A DNA stretch of 64,000 nucleotides from Calothrix sp. PCC 7103 (GCF_000331305.1 NZ_KB217483.1:914504-978503); one strand, 5' to 3'; counted from the first letter of the stretch, positions 28,315-37,554 are shown. Translations and numbers: made by a program. Notes: generated by a model from the letters alone, not told the origin.

Positions 28315-28857
28315 TTAATCAAATTCATTTACATCAAAAGCACGCCAGGTAAGACTAATTCGTGAATCAGCCCCTTTTTGTTTATTTATAGCATGTACCC
28401 ATTCATTCTGAATCGCTGAGTCCATATATAACAGTGAACCTGGCGAGAGCGTAAAGATGTGCCGTATATTTTTATTTTTCTTATTGCGGTAAGTGATGTT
28501 ACGAGGGTTTCCAAGTGATACAATTGCTATACCAGTTCCTGTTTGCAAGGCGCTTGTGTCATCAGAGTGAAAACCCATTTTATTGTTACCAGTTTCGTAA
28601 TAATTCAGTAAACAATTATTGAACTTGACCCCAAGTTGACTTAAAAGTTTGGACTGGATGGGCACAAGAAGTGGATGCATCGGCGCCATCTCATAACTCA
28701 TTTGTAAATAATTGTACGGGACACCAAAGGATGCTGTTTTACGCGCACTCATGCTGTCATCCCATTTAACTGTTGACAATAATTTTTTAAAAATAACCCA
28801 ATGTGTATCTAGAAATTCTTCAATAATGAGAAGGTTTGGTGTTTCAATTTCAGCCAT
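28315..28857 (-). CDS. AlkB-like 2-oxoglutarate/Fe(II) dioxygenase
   Basis: 180 residues of the AlkB fold. H-x-D iron ligands are in GFHSDDT, the distal His is in EWVHAIN, and the 2-oxoglutarate Arg is in DSRISLTWR. These enzymes oxidatively remove methyl or etheno groups from bases in DNA or RNA. The size and SLGNPRNITYRNKK segment fit the short ALKBH2-like bacterial group. It is monocistronic. Confidence 0.9.
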   Translation of the reverse strand: MAEIETPNLLIIEEFLDTHWVIFKKLLSTVKWDDSMSARKTASFGVPYNYLQMSYEMAPMHPLLVPIQSKLLSQLGVKFNNCLLNYYETGNNKMGFHSDDTSALQTGTGIAIVSLGNPRNITYRNKKNKNIRHIFTLSPGSLLYMDSAIQNEWVHAINKQKGADSRISLTWRAFDVNEFD

Positions 28858-29126
28858 TTTTGTAGGTTAATTAGTTCTGGGTATAAAGTATTTTACATTT
28901 GTAAGTTCAAGAAAACACGCGCTTACAATTCCGTATGGCTCGAGTAGTCAATAGTTATTATACTCAACCGGACTGATTGCAGCAAGCCGTCCAGCAATGA
29001 TTATTCATTATTCTGACGAATCATAATTATTTAAATCAGCACATGCAAAATATCCGTAAATATTAAAAATAAGCCTATTTGAAGTTAGTTCTTTTGTATT
29101 TAAAAATTTTGCAATCTGCACTTAGC

Positions 29127-29310
29127 AATTCTTCAAATAAGGCTCACCAAAGTTCATTAATCGAAGCGGGATTCAAGTCTGTACTCAATTTGCGAGCGCC
29201 TCAAGAAGACGACTTTTTGAGTGATGACAACTCCAGCTTTAGCCATTAATGGTAAAGTAGTGAGTAAAGGTCAAGTTTTACCCCCTGAGCAAATCCAGAC
29301 ACTTTTGTAG
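29127..29310 (+). pseudogene. fused remnants of a DUF442 phosphatase-like gene and a thioredoxin-like gene
   Basis: First comes a DUF442/dual-specificity-phosphatase-like piece, LIEAGFKSVLNLRAPQEDDF. Then from 29221, in another frame, the C-terminal end of a small redox-active thioredoxin-like protein appears: VMTTPALAINGKVVSKGQVL followed by PPEQIQTLL and stop. Each is only a piece, and they abut at GAGTGATGAC. In intact loci these two families flank the permease family found next (known neighbourhood of sulfide/arsenic-type detoxification), so a deletion probably joined them. Confidence 0.65.
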
Positions 29311-29337
29311 TGAAATTAGGAGTGCAAGGATTTGCTT

Positions 29338-29871
29338 ATGTTTGACCCATTCTACCCATTTGACTGGTTATCAACCCAAATTGTCACCCGGCTTTTGGGG
29401 CTATCTATAGAATCACATTTGGGAGCGAGTTTACATTTCTTCTTCTACGACGTTCCCAAAGTCTTGACCTTATTACTCACGATTAGTTTTGTAGTAGGTA
29501 CAGTGCAAAGCTTCCTCCAACCCGAACGAGTCCGCTTTTGGCTGGGTGAGAAGCGCACATTTATCAGTAATCTCATGGCAGCGACAGTAGGAATTGTTAC
29601 ACCCTTTTGTTCCTGTTCTGCTGTACCTTTATTTATCGGATTTTTAGAAGCTGGCGTACCGTTAGGAGTAACTTTTTCTTACCTAATTTCTGCCCCAATG
29701 GTGAATGAAGTGGCTGTTGTCTTACTGTGGGGCTTATTTGGGTTCAAGGTGACATTGTTGTATATTAGCTTTGGAGTAGGACTAGCCTTTGTCTGGAAAC
29801 TCCAACAAGCTAGACGTGAGCAACCAAACACCCCAGAAGAATTAGAGACAACTAAATTCACATGGCAGTAA
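29338..29871 (+). pseudogene. UPF0718/YraQ-type permease, N-terminal half only
   Basis: About 177 residues from the ATG at 29338. It has multiple hydrophobic helices and the family motif VTPFCSCSAVPLFIGFLEAG. YraQ/ArsP-type permeases run about 320-350 residues with a second, related half. Here the frame ends after KFTWQ, about mid-protein, so it is truncated or a half-size form. It follows the fused remnants by 27 bases, consistent with the leftover of one operon. Family members export organoarsenicals or are tied to sulfide detoxification. The role here is unproven. Confidence 0.6.
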
Positions 29872-30061
29872 CCAATACGTAGGTGGAGATAAATAAGGGA
29901 ACTGCCCAAATACCTAATAAGAGCAACCATTGGGAGAGAATCTCTTGATTAAGTAAATTCCGTAAGGGAGTTGTGAAAAAGAGTAAGATTGCACTCAGCA
30001 GTAATAATATCTGGAAATTTTTGCGTAGTAGATGCTTTAATCTCACGGAGCTACACTCCAT
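29858..30061 (-). CDS. 67-residue two-helix membrane protein
   Basis: It has a basic N-terminus (RLKHLLRKNF) and two hydrophobic helices (about 18-33 and 44-65). It overlaps the start of... that is, it begins 11 bases inside the end of the CDP-alcohol phosphotransferase gene upstream on the same strand, so it is translationally coupled to it. Its last 14 bases overlap the convergent permease fragment. The family is unknown. Coupling suggests a helper or subunit for the phosphotransferase. Confidence 0.5.
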   Translation of the reverse strand: MECSSVRLKHLLRKNFQILLLLSAILLFFTTPLRNLLNQEILSQWLLLLGIWAVPLFISTYVLVTAM

Positions 30062-30653
30062 CCTGACTGGCTAACGAGTGCATTAATGTTTTACGTAAAT
30101 CAATTGCGTGAAAGATACTCAAAATATCACACTGCCAAGTTGGTAACAACAGTGTCATGGCAATTTCTTCTAAACTATTGAGCCAACAAAGTGCTATCGC
30201 TAACCAAAGGGTATTCGCATAACCAAAACCAAATAAACCTATTGTGGCAGATAGAAGAGTTAATCCCCAGGTTTTGGCGGTGTAGGTATGAAAACTAGGA
30301 AACTTTTTAAATTTAATCAGGCTAATGGCAAACAACGTTAATTGAATTACGAGTGCAGATAATAATGGTACTTGAAAATTATGAATCACTTGGGGATATA
30401 CTAACCAAGTACTAATCGCCACACACACATACAAACAAATATCAGCCCAGCTATCTGCTTGACGAAGTTGAGATGTACTAACCTTTAAGCGACGGGCAAT
30501 TATACCATCAAAAATGTCTGAAAGTACAGCAATAACGTAACCAATGATGAACCAAAAACTGGTTCTATGGTCCAAAGCATCGAAAACTAGTAAAGTAGCT
30601 AGAGCGAAACGCATCCCCACTAAAATACTCGGAAGATGTGACAGTTTTATCAT
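30051..30653 (-). CDS. CDP-alcohol phosphatidyltransferase family membrane enzyme
   Basis: 200 residues with several membrane helices and the CDP-OH-P motif region DIFDGIIARRLKVSTSQLRQ followed by ADSWAD. The motif D-x2-D-G-x2-A-R-x8-G-x3-D-x3-D is kept at all acidic positions, but the central Gly is Leu here. These enzymes transfer a phosphoalcohol from a CDP-alcohol, as in phosphatidylglycerol phosphate or inositol-phosphate lipid synthesis. The substrate is unknown, and the Gly-to-Leu change could affect CDP binding. It is followed by the overlapping 67-residue membrane protein. Confidence 0.78.
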   Translation of the reverse strand: MIKLSHLPSILVGMRFALATLLVFDALDHRTSFWFIIGYVIAVLSDIFDGIIARRLKVSTSQLRQADSWADICLYVCVAISTWLVYPQVIHNFQVPLLSALVIQLTLFAISLIKFKKFPSFHTYTAKTWGLTLLSATIGLFGFGYANTLWLAIALCWLNSLEEIAMTLLLPTWQCDILSIFHAIDLRKTLMHSLASQDGV

Positions 30654-31136
30654 CGTTACCCACTCTCCGTAATGTATAGAAATTCGCTACAAGTATAACA
30701 GTATTCAGTGGATTGCCTGGAGCAACGTCACGCTTGCTTTATCAGCCAACCGATTATCCGCGTCGCTACCAACTAACAGTTAAGGAGCAGTACAGCCCAA
30801 CTTGTTAGACTGGGCGCCCCGTCAGGAGCGCAGCGCTGTTGACTTACTAAGTTTATTGATACCGTTGGTTAGATAAAAGGCACCTTTATACGGTAAACAA
30901 AAGTAACATCTTAAGAAGCGGTGCCGTAGATATCGCAAGATTTGTAAAAATAATTACACTTTGTCCTGAAATCGGCGCCTGTTCCCAAAGCGAGAAATCA
31001 GGCACCTGCATACTCCTATTTGAAGAACTGCTTCCCAAACTGGCGCCATTCATTAATAATGGATAAATATTTCTACACGTCAATTATTAACATTGATAAT
31101 ATAGAATTCTTTACATGTTTAGGTATAGTTACTGCC
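30654..31136. other. non-coding region
   Basis: About 480 bases with no convincing gene. It contains GCCCAACTTGTTAGACTGGGC, a short hairpin near 30795, and three GGCGCC sites. The frame through it that joins the downstream sulfatase-modifying gene lacks protein-like composition. Promoters of both flanking divergent genes must be here. Confidence 0.5.
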
Positions 31137-32030
31137 ATGTCTATAGAGGAATACGAACAAAGCTTCACTTGCGACAACTGTGGCTATGGAACAAGGTTGC
31201 TCGACGAGTTGAGTGCAGCATTTGAGGAAACGTGCGCTTGGGGAGAAGCATGTCTTCAATGCGGTTCAAGATTTTTTATTCAAGATTTAGGAAAAGGTGT
31301 AGAGTTACGGTTAATAGAAATACCAGGCGATACTTTCACTATGGGAGCGCCACCAAATGAAGTTGGTAGAACTAATAGGGAAAATCCGCAGCATCAAGTG
31401 ACTGTATCTTCCTTTTTTATGGGTAAATATCAAGTTACACAAGCTCAATATGAAGCGGTTATGGGAATTAATCCTTCACATTTTATTGGTGCAAACCATC
31501 CTGTCGAGCAAGTATCTTGGTATTCTGCAATGAAGTTCTGTAAGCAATTGAGTCAAAAATCTGGGTTGACTTACCGTCTACCGAGTGAAGGGGAATGGGA
31601 ATATGCTTGTCGCGCCCTTACGACTACACCTTTCCATTTTGGAGAATCAATCACAACTAATTTGGCTAATTACAGAGGAGAAAAGACGGGAGCATCAAAA
31701 GGGCAATATCGCCAACAAACAACACCAGTAGGTACTTTTCCTGCTAATGCATTCGGACTATACGATATGCATGGGAACGTATGGGAGTGGTGTGAAGATG
31801 TTTGGCATACTGATTATCAAGGCGCCCCAACTGATGGAAGCGCCTGGTTAAACGGTGGAGATGATAATAACCGGGTGCTGCGTGGTGGTTCTTGGTTCGA
31901 CCTCGCGGAATTCTGTCGTTGTGCTAGCCGCGAGTACAGTGACCCCGACCCCGAAATTCATGACTACGTTATGGGTTTTCGGGTGGTTTTGGTTCCTGGC
32001 GATTACATAAGCGCTGTACATGATAAATAA
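31137..32030 (+). CDS. zinc-ribbon plus formylglycine-generating-enzyme (SUMF1) domain protein
   Basis: About 297 residues from the ATG at 31137 (MSIEEYEQ). The longer frame to 31020 adds an unlikely leader. The N-terminal 55 residues hold CDNC and CLQC, as a zinc-ribbon-like knuckle. The rest is an FGE-sulfatase/SUMF1 domain: FMGKYQVTQAQYEAVMG, RLPSEGEWEYACR, FGLYDMHGNVWEWCEDVW and RVLRGGSWFD. Bacterial SUMF1 homologues include true formylglycine makers and unrelated oxygenases or sugar/peptide-binding forms. No sulfatase is nearby, so the activity is open. Confidence 0.85.
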   Translation: MSIEEYEQSFTCDNCGYGTRLLDELSAAFEETCAWGEACLQCGSRFFIQDLGKGVELRLIEIPGDTFTMGAPPNEVGRTNRENPQHQVTVSSFFMGKYQVTQAQYEAVMGINPSHFIGANHPVEQVSWYSAMKFCKQLSQKSGLTYRLPSEGEWEYACRALTTTPFHFGESITTNLANYRGEKTGASKGQYRQQTTPVGTFPANAFGLYDMHGNVWEWCEDVWHTDYQGAPTDGSAWLNGGDDNNRVLRGGSWFDLAEFCRCASREYSDPDPEIHDYVMGFRVVLVPGDYISAVHDK

Positions 32031-32218
32031 GGGGATAGGGAACGAATTTTTGGGCAAGGCGCTGGAAGGAAGTAAAGATTGAATCGCAAAAACGCGCCTG
32101 ATTCAACCTTGTCTTTAGTATAGTATCTTAACATGACTTTCGATTAAGGACATTTAAGCCACTCCAAAGATAAGCTTACTACTGTGATTTAGACAAATTT
32201 ATAAATACTTGATGTGTT

Positions 32219-32983
32219 ATGACTTCGACAACCCAGCCTGATTATTTTAGTAAGTACGAAAATCTAAGCTTCCAGCGCGATGAAAATGGTATTTTGGAAG
32301 TTAAGATGCATACAAATGGAGATTCTCTAGTCTTCACGGGAAAAACGCATCGGGAGTTTCCAGATGCCTTTTATGACATTAGTCGTGACCGCGATAACCG
32401 AGTGGTCATTCTGACTGGTGCAGGGGATTCCTGGATGGCGCAAATTGATTTCGCTAGTCTGGGTGATGTAACCAATCCCCGTGAGTGGGATAAAACCTTT
32501 TGGGAAGGTAGGAAAGTGTTGCAAAACTTGTTAGATATTGAAGTTCCAGTTATTAGCGCGGTAAATGGTCCGGCTCTACTGCATACTGAATACATACTGA
32601 CAACAGATATTATTCTTGCTTGTGAGAATGCGGTATTTCAAGATATGCCTCACCTCAATGCAGGTATTGTACCGGGCGATGGAGTCCACATTCTGTGGCC
32701 CCTGGTATTAGGTTCGTCTCGTGGTCGTTATTTCTTGCTGACTCAAGAAACACTCACTGCCCAGCAAGCGCATGAATTGGGAGTCGTCAATGAAGTTTTG
32801 CCATCCCACAAGCTTTTAGACCGTGCTTGGGAACTGGCAAAACAGCTTGCCAAGCAACCCACTCTCAATTTGCGCTATACTCGTGTCGCTCTTACCCAAC
32901 GGATCAAGCGACTGGTTAGTGAAGGAATTGGTTACGGTTTAGCTCTAGAAGGTATTACTGCAACTGATTTACGCAACGGTTGA
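32219..32983 (+). CDS. enoyl-CoA hydratase/isomerase (crotonase) family protein
   Basis: 254 residues of the crotonase fold: VVILTGAGDSWMAQID, PVISAVNGPALLHTEY as the oxyanion loop, and a central segment with AGIVPGDGVHILWPLVLG. The usual catalytic acids are not both obvious: where many hydratases have Glu, this has HLNAGIVPG. So hydratase, hydrolase or a variant activity are all possible. The gene lacks GGCGCC, unlike most genes here, and sits before an SDR gene 120 bases downstream on the same strand, so the two may form a transferred pathway segment. Confidence 0.85.
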   Translation: MTSTTQPDYFSKYENLSFQRDENGILEVKMHTNGDSLVFTGKTHREFPDAFYDISRDRDNRVVILTGAGDSWMAQIDFASLGDVTNPREWDKTFWEGRKVLQNLLDIEVPVISAVNGPALLHTEYILTTDIILACENAVFQDMPHLNAGIVPGDGVHILWPLVLGSSRGRYFLLTQETLTAQQAHELGVVNEVLPSHKLLDRAWELAKQLAKQPTLNLRYTRVALTQRIKRLVSEGIGYGLALEGITATDLRNG

Positions 32984-32999
32984 AACCTTTTTTATACTG

Positions 33000-33100
33000 A
33001 AAACGGGTAGAATTTAAACTCATGTCATGCTGAGGGACGAAGCATCTGTCAGTTTCATTCTTGCGGTTCAAGCCGCAAGCTATTCACATGCCCGGAGGCT
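33000..33100. repeat. degenerate TGTCATGCTGA-type repeat
   Basis: GGGTAGAATTTAAACTCATGTCATGCTGAGG matches the right end of the 145-bp element family. An inner hairpin CTTGCGGTTCAAGCCGCAAG follows. It separates the crotonase and SDR genes. Quoted matches are partial. Confidence 0.6.
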
Positions 33101-33105
33101 TCTAG

Positions 33106-33897
33106 ATGAATCATCTGCCTAAAAAGACATTTACTGAACGCTGGACACTGACCGGGAAAAAAGCTCTGCTTACAGGAGCAACAAAAGGCATTGGATTGGC
33201 AATTGCCGAGGAATTTCTTTCACTAGGCGCCGAAGTAGTAATTGTTGGTCGTAATCAAGACAAAATATTGCAAGTACTGGAACCCTGCCAAAAATTAGGT
33301 TGGCAAGCGCACGGAGTTGCTGCAGACGTGGCAACATCTGATGGTCGGCATCAAATTATGGAATTTGTCCAGTCTGCTTTAGGGAATCTGGATATTTTGG
33401 TAAACAATGTTGGTACCAACATTCGCAAGAAAGCATTGGACTACACAGAAGAAGAGTATGCAGAAATCTTTCAAACTAACTTAACTTCCGTGTTTGAACT
33501 TAGCCGACTCACTTACCAGATCTTAAAAGAGAGTGAGTCAGCCAGCATTATTAATATCAGTTCTGTTGCTGGTTTAACAGCGATTCGTACAGGCGTACCC
33601 TACGGCATGACCAAGGCAGCACTAGTGCAACTAACTCGTGCGTTGGCTTTTGAGTGGGCAAAGCAAAGGATTCGAGTTAATGCCATTGCTCCCTGGTTCA
33701 TTGAAACTCCTCTGACAGAGCCATTGTTAAACAACCTAGACTTTCTGGATCAAGTGCAAGCACGTACCCCAATGGGACGAGTTGGGCAACCTGAAGAAAT
33801 TGCTGGACTAGCGGCCTTCCTCTGTATGCCCACAGCAAGCTACATCACTGGGCAGTGCATTGCTGTAGATGGTGGATTTACTGCATCTGGTTTTTAA
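33106..33897 (+). CDS. short-chain dehydrogenase (FabG/tropinone-reductase-like)
   Basis: 263 residues of a classical SDR: cofactor loop [14 protein letters not shown], Ser in [11 protein letters not shown]-x3-K as YGMTK, and the terminal [14 protein letters not shown]. The [12 protein letters not shown] strand with Arg after the second beta strand suggests NADP(H). The substrate is unknown. It follows the crotonase gene on the same strand, separated by a repeat. Confidence 0.9.
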   Translation: MNHLPKKTFTERWTLTGKKALLTGATKGIGLAIAEEFLSLGAEVVIVGRNQDKILQVLEPCQKLGWQAHGVAADVATSDGRHQIMEFVQSALGNLDILVNNVGTNIRKKALDYTEEEYAEIFQTNLTSVFELSRLTYQILKESESASIINISSVAGLTAIRTGVPYGMTKAALVQLTRALAFEWAKQRIRVNAIAPWFIETPLTEPLLNNLDFLDQVQARTPMGRVGQPEEIAGLAAFLCMPTASYITGQCIAVDGGFTASGF

Positions 33898-33913
33898 CGA
33901 TCATAGGGCTTGC

Positions 33914-34408
33914 TCATGCTTCTGTAAACTTCATTGCTACCCCATTCATACAATAACGCTTACCCGTAGGCGCCGGACCATCATCAAACACATGACCCAA
34001 ATGTCCACCGCAGCGACTACAATGTACTTCAACCCTAGTCATAAACAGTGAGTTGTCTACAGTTGTAGCAATTGCTCCATTAACAGGTTCATAAAAACTC
34101 GGCCATCCTGTGTTGCTGTTGAATTTGGTATTAGATGTAAAAAGTGGTAATTTGCAGGCAGCACATGCATAAGTACCTTTATTATATTGTTTGTCGAGAG
34201 GACTACTGCCAGGGGCTTCAGTTCCGTGCTTACGCAACACGCGAAATTGCTCGGCTGTTAGAATTTGGCGCCACTCTTCGTTAGTTTTAGTGATTTCAAA
34301 CTCGTTCTTTGCAGTTGCCATAACTTTTGACTTTCCTGTAAAATGATGTGATAACCACGCTGTTCCAAACATTGCCGCACCAGCTTGTATAAAATACCGT
34401 TTTTTCAT
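33914..34408 (-). CDS. msrB: exported peptide-methionine (R)-S-oxide reductase MsrB
   Basis: 164 residues. An N-terminal signal-like segment (MKKRYFIQAGAAMFGTAWL) is followed by an MsrB domain. Zinc cysteines are C82/C85 and C130/C133, and the catalytic Cys is C153 in GKRYCMN. MsrB reduces the R form of methionine sulfoxide in proteins. The signal suggests a periplasmic or lumenal location for repair of exported proteins. It is convergent with the SDR gene and 118 bases from the left end of an IS element. Confidence 0.93.
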   Translation of the reverse strand: MKKRYFIQAGAAMFGTAWLSHHFTGKSKVMATAKNEFEITKTNEEWRQILTAEQFRVLRKHGTEAPGSSPLDKQYNKGTYACAACKLPLFTSNTKFNSNTGWPSFYEPVNGAIATTVDNSLFMTRVEVHCSRCGGHLGHVFDDGPAPTGKRYCMNGVAMKFTEA

Positions 34409-34525
34409 AATTTGTTTGCCGAAGTATGCTAACTATTAGTATGAATTTGTATTCTGAATTCTCCCTGATAAAATCGTTAAAATTTGCTAAGAATCTGTTT
34501 CAAAGGATAAATATCACTACTACTA

Positions 34526-35988
34526 TCAATACCTTCGCCAAAATAAAGAGGACCTTCTGTAGTAGAGTTATGTGTACCAAACTACAACTCAATCACCACA
34601 GAAAGCCCATGCCAGATATATTAGCACTATTGGAATGCTTACAACGACACACGACTAGAACAACTTTACGACGGTGGAACAGAATCATATCAGCAATGCT
34701 GGCTATGAGCGGAAGAATAACCATGCTGGGCATATCACGGTGGTGTGGAAAGGGAGGGAGTTATCGAACAATACAACGTTTCTTTGCTTCATCACTACCT
34801 TGGGCAGTGCTTTTTTGGGTATTTTTTAAAGAACATATATTTCGTAGCAAAGAGACATATATATTAGCAGGGGATGAAGTAGTAGGAGCGTAAAGCAGGA
34901 GAAAAAAGTTATGGGATTGATAGATTTTTCTCATCCTTGTATGAGAAACCCATACTCGGATTATCTTTTTTTACATTATCCCTTGTAAGTATCGAGCAAA
35001 GAAAAGCATTTCCTATCAGCGTAGAGCAAATTATAAAACCAAAAGAAGATAAAGCAAAAAAATAATAGAAAAGCCCAAAGCATCTAAAAATGAGTCTCAA
35101 GAAGGAACTATAAAAAAGAAAGGTGGGCGCCCAAAGGGAAGTAAGACAAAGGATAAGAAAGAAGTAATTTTAACACCAGACTTTCTACGTATTCGTCGTC
35201 TGGTTCAGGATTTACTGAAAAAAATCAGTAACTTTTTACCATTGACATATTTAGTACTAGACGGTTATTTCGGAAATAATAAAGCCGTAGTTATGGCTCG
35301 GCAGGTAGGTTTACATCTAATTTGTAAAATGCGTCATGACTCTGCTTTATATGTACCTTACGAGAATCCAGACCCGACCCGTAAGTCTCGACGTAAGTAC
35401 GGGGAGAAAATTAACTATTCATTTATACCAGAGCGCTTTTTCAAAGAAACTAATATTAAAGATGACATTCGTACAGATATTTACCAAGCACAACTTCTAC
35501 ACAAGGAGTATTGTCAAGCATTAAATGTTGTCATCCTAGTACGAACAAATATGAAAACTTTAACACGAACTCATGCGGTGTTATTTTCAACAGACCTAAA
35601 CCTCAGTCATGAGAAGTTAATTGATTATTATAGTTTGAGATTTCAAATTGAGTTCAATTACCGAGACGCTAAACAATTTTGGGGGCTAGAAGATTTTATG
35701 AATGTTGGAAAAACAGCAGTTACAAACGCGGCTAATCTTGCATTTTTCATGGTTAATGTTTCACAAATTTTGCTTATTGATTTTCGTAAGTTTAATCCAG
35801 ATTTTAGTATTACGGATTTGAAAGCACTGTTCCGAGGTTACAAATATGTTGAGGAAACTATAAAACTCCTTCCGGTAAAACCAGACCCAGTATAAAAAGC
35901 AAATATTTTCCATAGAGTCACCAATTTAGGGCGCATACACCCTGCTAGTGCTTGCTCTACCAGTTCTTAAATTTGGCGAAGGTATTGA
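34526..35988 (+). mobile_element. IS4-type insertion sequence, inactivated
   Basis: Ends are defined by the inverted repeat TCAATACCTTCGCCAAA at 34526-34542 and its reverse complement at 35972-35988, a perfect 17-mer. Total length is about 1463 bp, normal for IS4-like elements. It holds one broken transposase gene. I could not define a target duplication. Confidence 0.8.
34609..35895 (+). pseudogene. IS4-type DDE transposase with two frameshifts
   Basis: Reading runs in one frame from MPDILALLECLQRH to ILAGDEVV (first catalytic Asp). It shifts near 34890 into AGEKSYGIDRFFSSLYEK, and again near 35065 into KGGRPKGSK, TYLVLDGYFGN (second Asp) and YYSLRFQIEFNYRDAKQFWG. The last fits the IS4 Y-(2)-R-(3)-E-(6)-K signature exactly, with the third catalytic acid. 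All three catalytic residues survive but lie in different frames, so the copy is dead unless translated by slippage. Confidence 0.85.
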
Positions 35989-36255
35989 CACTATTACTTG
36001 CGATTAGGTAAATTATCTTTGATTTCCTACTTTCCCTTTAAGATTACACAAAGTATTTATAAACGCGAGCATAATAACTACTGAGGAGCCATAATTTTTT
36101 ATTTTTGTATTTAATAAAGTTTAGTGATTGGCGCCAAAAAATGGCGCACTATACATTAATGTGGATTAAATAAATTGTATTTTTGAGATTCGTTGAGATT
36201 TTGCAGTATAGTTACATCCAGTAATCTTCAATCTTTTCCTATTAGTAGAAAGTTA

Positions 36256-36651
36256 TTATTTAACTTCTGCTGCTGGAAACTCAGTCACTTTACCTTTTTT
36301 TACTGCTACTATTACGTCGAAAGTTGTGCAATAGGAAAATGTCACATCATTTTTTTTATTAAAAAGATTGACAACCATTCCTGCGCCTCCAGGTTGAATA
36401 CCTATTGGCTCAAGGTCTCCGAAGAAAAAACGACGCATTGCATCACCAGTACCAAATTTACCTTTATTGGCTGTAATCTTATCGATGTGTTGCTGAGGAG
36501 TCATACCCGTTAAATCTTTCATCTCTTTGCTATTGTTGCTAGCAACAGGAACAGGTTCAGGTGCAGTGCTATTATTGGTTTCATTAGCAGGAGCAGAGCA
36601 AGCAGTAATAATGCTAGCTATAAGTATTGTTGGTAAATAATGAGATTTCAT
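36256..36651 (-). CDS. small secreted lipoprotein, paralogue of the protein at 45170-45547
   Basis: 131 residues. The lipobox is I-I-T-A-C at residues 14-18, then a Thr/Pro/Asn-rich linker, then a conserved C-terminal domain with GKFGTGDAMRRFFFGDLEP, GIQPGGAGMVVNLFNKKNDV and FSYCTTFDVIVAVKKGKV. The domain is shared almost motif for motif with the exported protein at 45.2 kb, so this is a family, though I cannot name it. One conserved Cys sits in FSYC. A perfect 11-bp inverted repeat lies 50 bases upstream of the start. Confidence 0.7.
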   Translation of the reverse strand: MKSHYLPTILIASIITACSAPANETNNSTAPEPVPVASNNSKEMKDLTGMTPQQHIDKITANKGKFGTGDAMRRFFFGDLEPIGIQPGGAGMVVNLFNKKNDVTFSYCTTFDVIVAVKKGKVTEFPAAEVK

Positions 36652-36700
36652 TGCGTTTACTCCGGTACTTTAAAAATTACTAGTAACTTTGCTAATTACA

Positions 36701-36729
36701 AATTAATCAAACTTAAGATTTGATTAATT
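36701..36729. promoter_or_regulatory. perfect inverted repeat, AATTAATCAAA-N7-TTTGATTAATT
   Basis: An 11-bp perfect dyad with a 7-base spacer, in the divergent region between the lipoprotein and the chlorite-dismutase-like gene. It contains the half-site TTGAT in each arm, facing outward. A candidate operator for the nearby Crp/Fnr-like regulator. The arrangement is the reverse of the classical TTGAT-N4-ATCAA site. Confidence 0.45.
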
Positions 36730-36955
36730 ATTTCTGGCGATTATTAGCATTTGCAGTAGAAGTCTATCTTTTATACTTTCGGTTGTACATGATTAGAATC
36801 AATTTATTGGATAAACTTTACATACTAAAAATTTTCTTGTTAAAAAGGTATAAATATTGTTAATATAATTGAATTTTGTGTCGCAGCAATATAAGATTTT
36901 AAAATCTTTGACTCAATTTGATAATTTCCTATTCTAGATTGATTCCATTGATTCA

Positions 36956-37525
36956 ATGGTAACTATTATGAACAACAGATATTCGTTTATTGGTGGCAAT
37001 CAGGGTATATGGAGAGTGGTAGATATTCAGGATGTTTTTGGAATTAGTTTAGAACATGCTGAAAGAGTAAATGTGCTGAATGATGCGGTCACGAAATTGC
37101 CATTGGATAGTTCGTGGGTTCTACAAGGTTTTAGTAGTAATATTCGCTATGCCATGCGTAATGAACTTGATGTTCTACAGGCAGTACAACCTGTGCTAAA
37201 TCGCTCGGAAGCAGTTTCTGCGGTGCTGATTCCGATTAAAAAATCTCTCCAGTGGTGGGAAATGGCACAAGATGAGCGGCGAGCAATTTTTGAAGAAGAG
37301 TCTCATCATACAGCTGTTGGTTTGGAGTATCTTCCAGGAGTTGCACGTCGGCTACTTCACTGTCGTGATTTCGGAGAACCATTTGATTTTCTTACATGGT
37401 TTGAATTTGCTCCAGAACACACCAAGGCTTTTGATGAATTATTGTTGCGGATGCGTGCAAGCAAAGAATGGGAGTATGTAGAACGTGAGGTTGAAGTTCG
37501 CCTAGAGCGAGATTATATTGTCTAA
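36956..37525 (+). CDS. chlorite dismutase-like heme protein, short (clade 2) type
   Basis: 189 residues, the size of the short chlorite dismutase clade known from cyanobacteria (Cyanothece) and Nitrobacter. Characteristic segments are EEESHHTAVGLEYLPGVARR and FGEPFDFLTWFEF. His117 or His118 would be the proximal heme ligand, and Arg131, 13 residues after His118, would be the distal Arg that decides chlorite activity. The spacing matches what I recall for characterised short enzymes. Possible roles are chlorite or hypochlorite handling or another peroxidase-type reaction. It stands divergent from the lipoprotein gene and convergent with the Crp/Fnr-like gene. Confidence 0.8.
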   Translation: MVTIMNNRYSFIGGNQGIWRVVDIQDVFGISLEHAERVNVLNDAVTKLPLDSSWVLQGFSSNIRYAMRNELDVLQAVQPVLNRSEAVSAVLIPIKKSLQWWEMAQDERRAIFEEESHHTAVGLEYLPGVARRLLHCRDFGEPFDFLTWFEFAPEHTKAFDELLLRMRASKEWEYVEREVEVRLERDYIV

Positions 37526-37554
37526 TCAGTGAATTTGTACTCAAAAACTAAACC

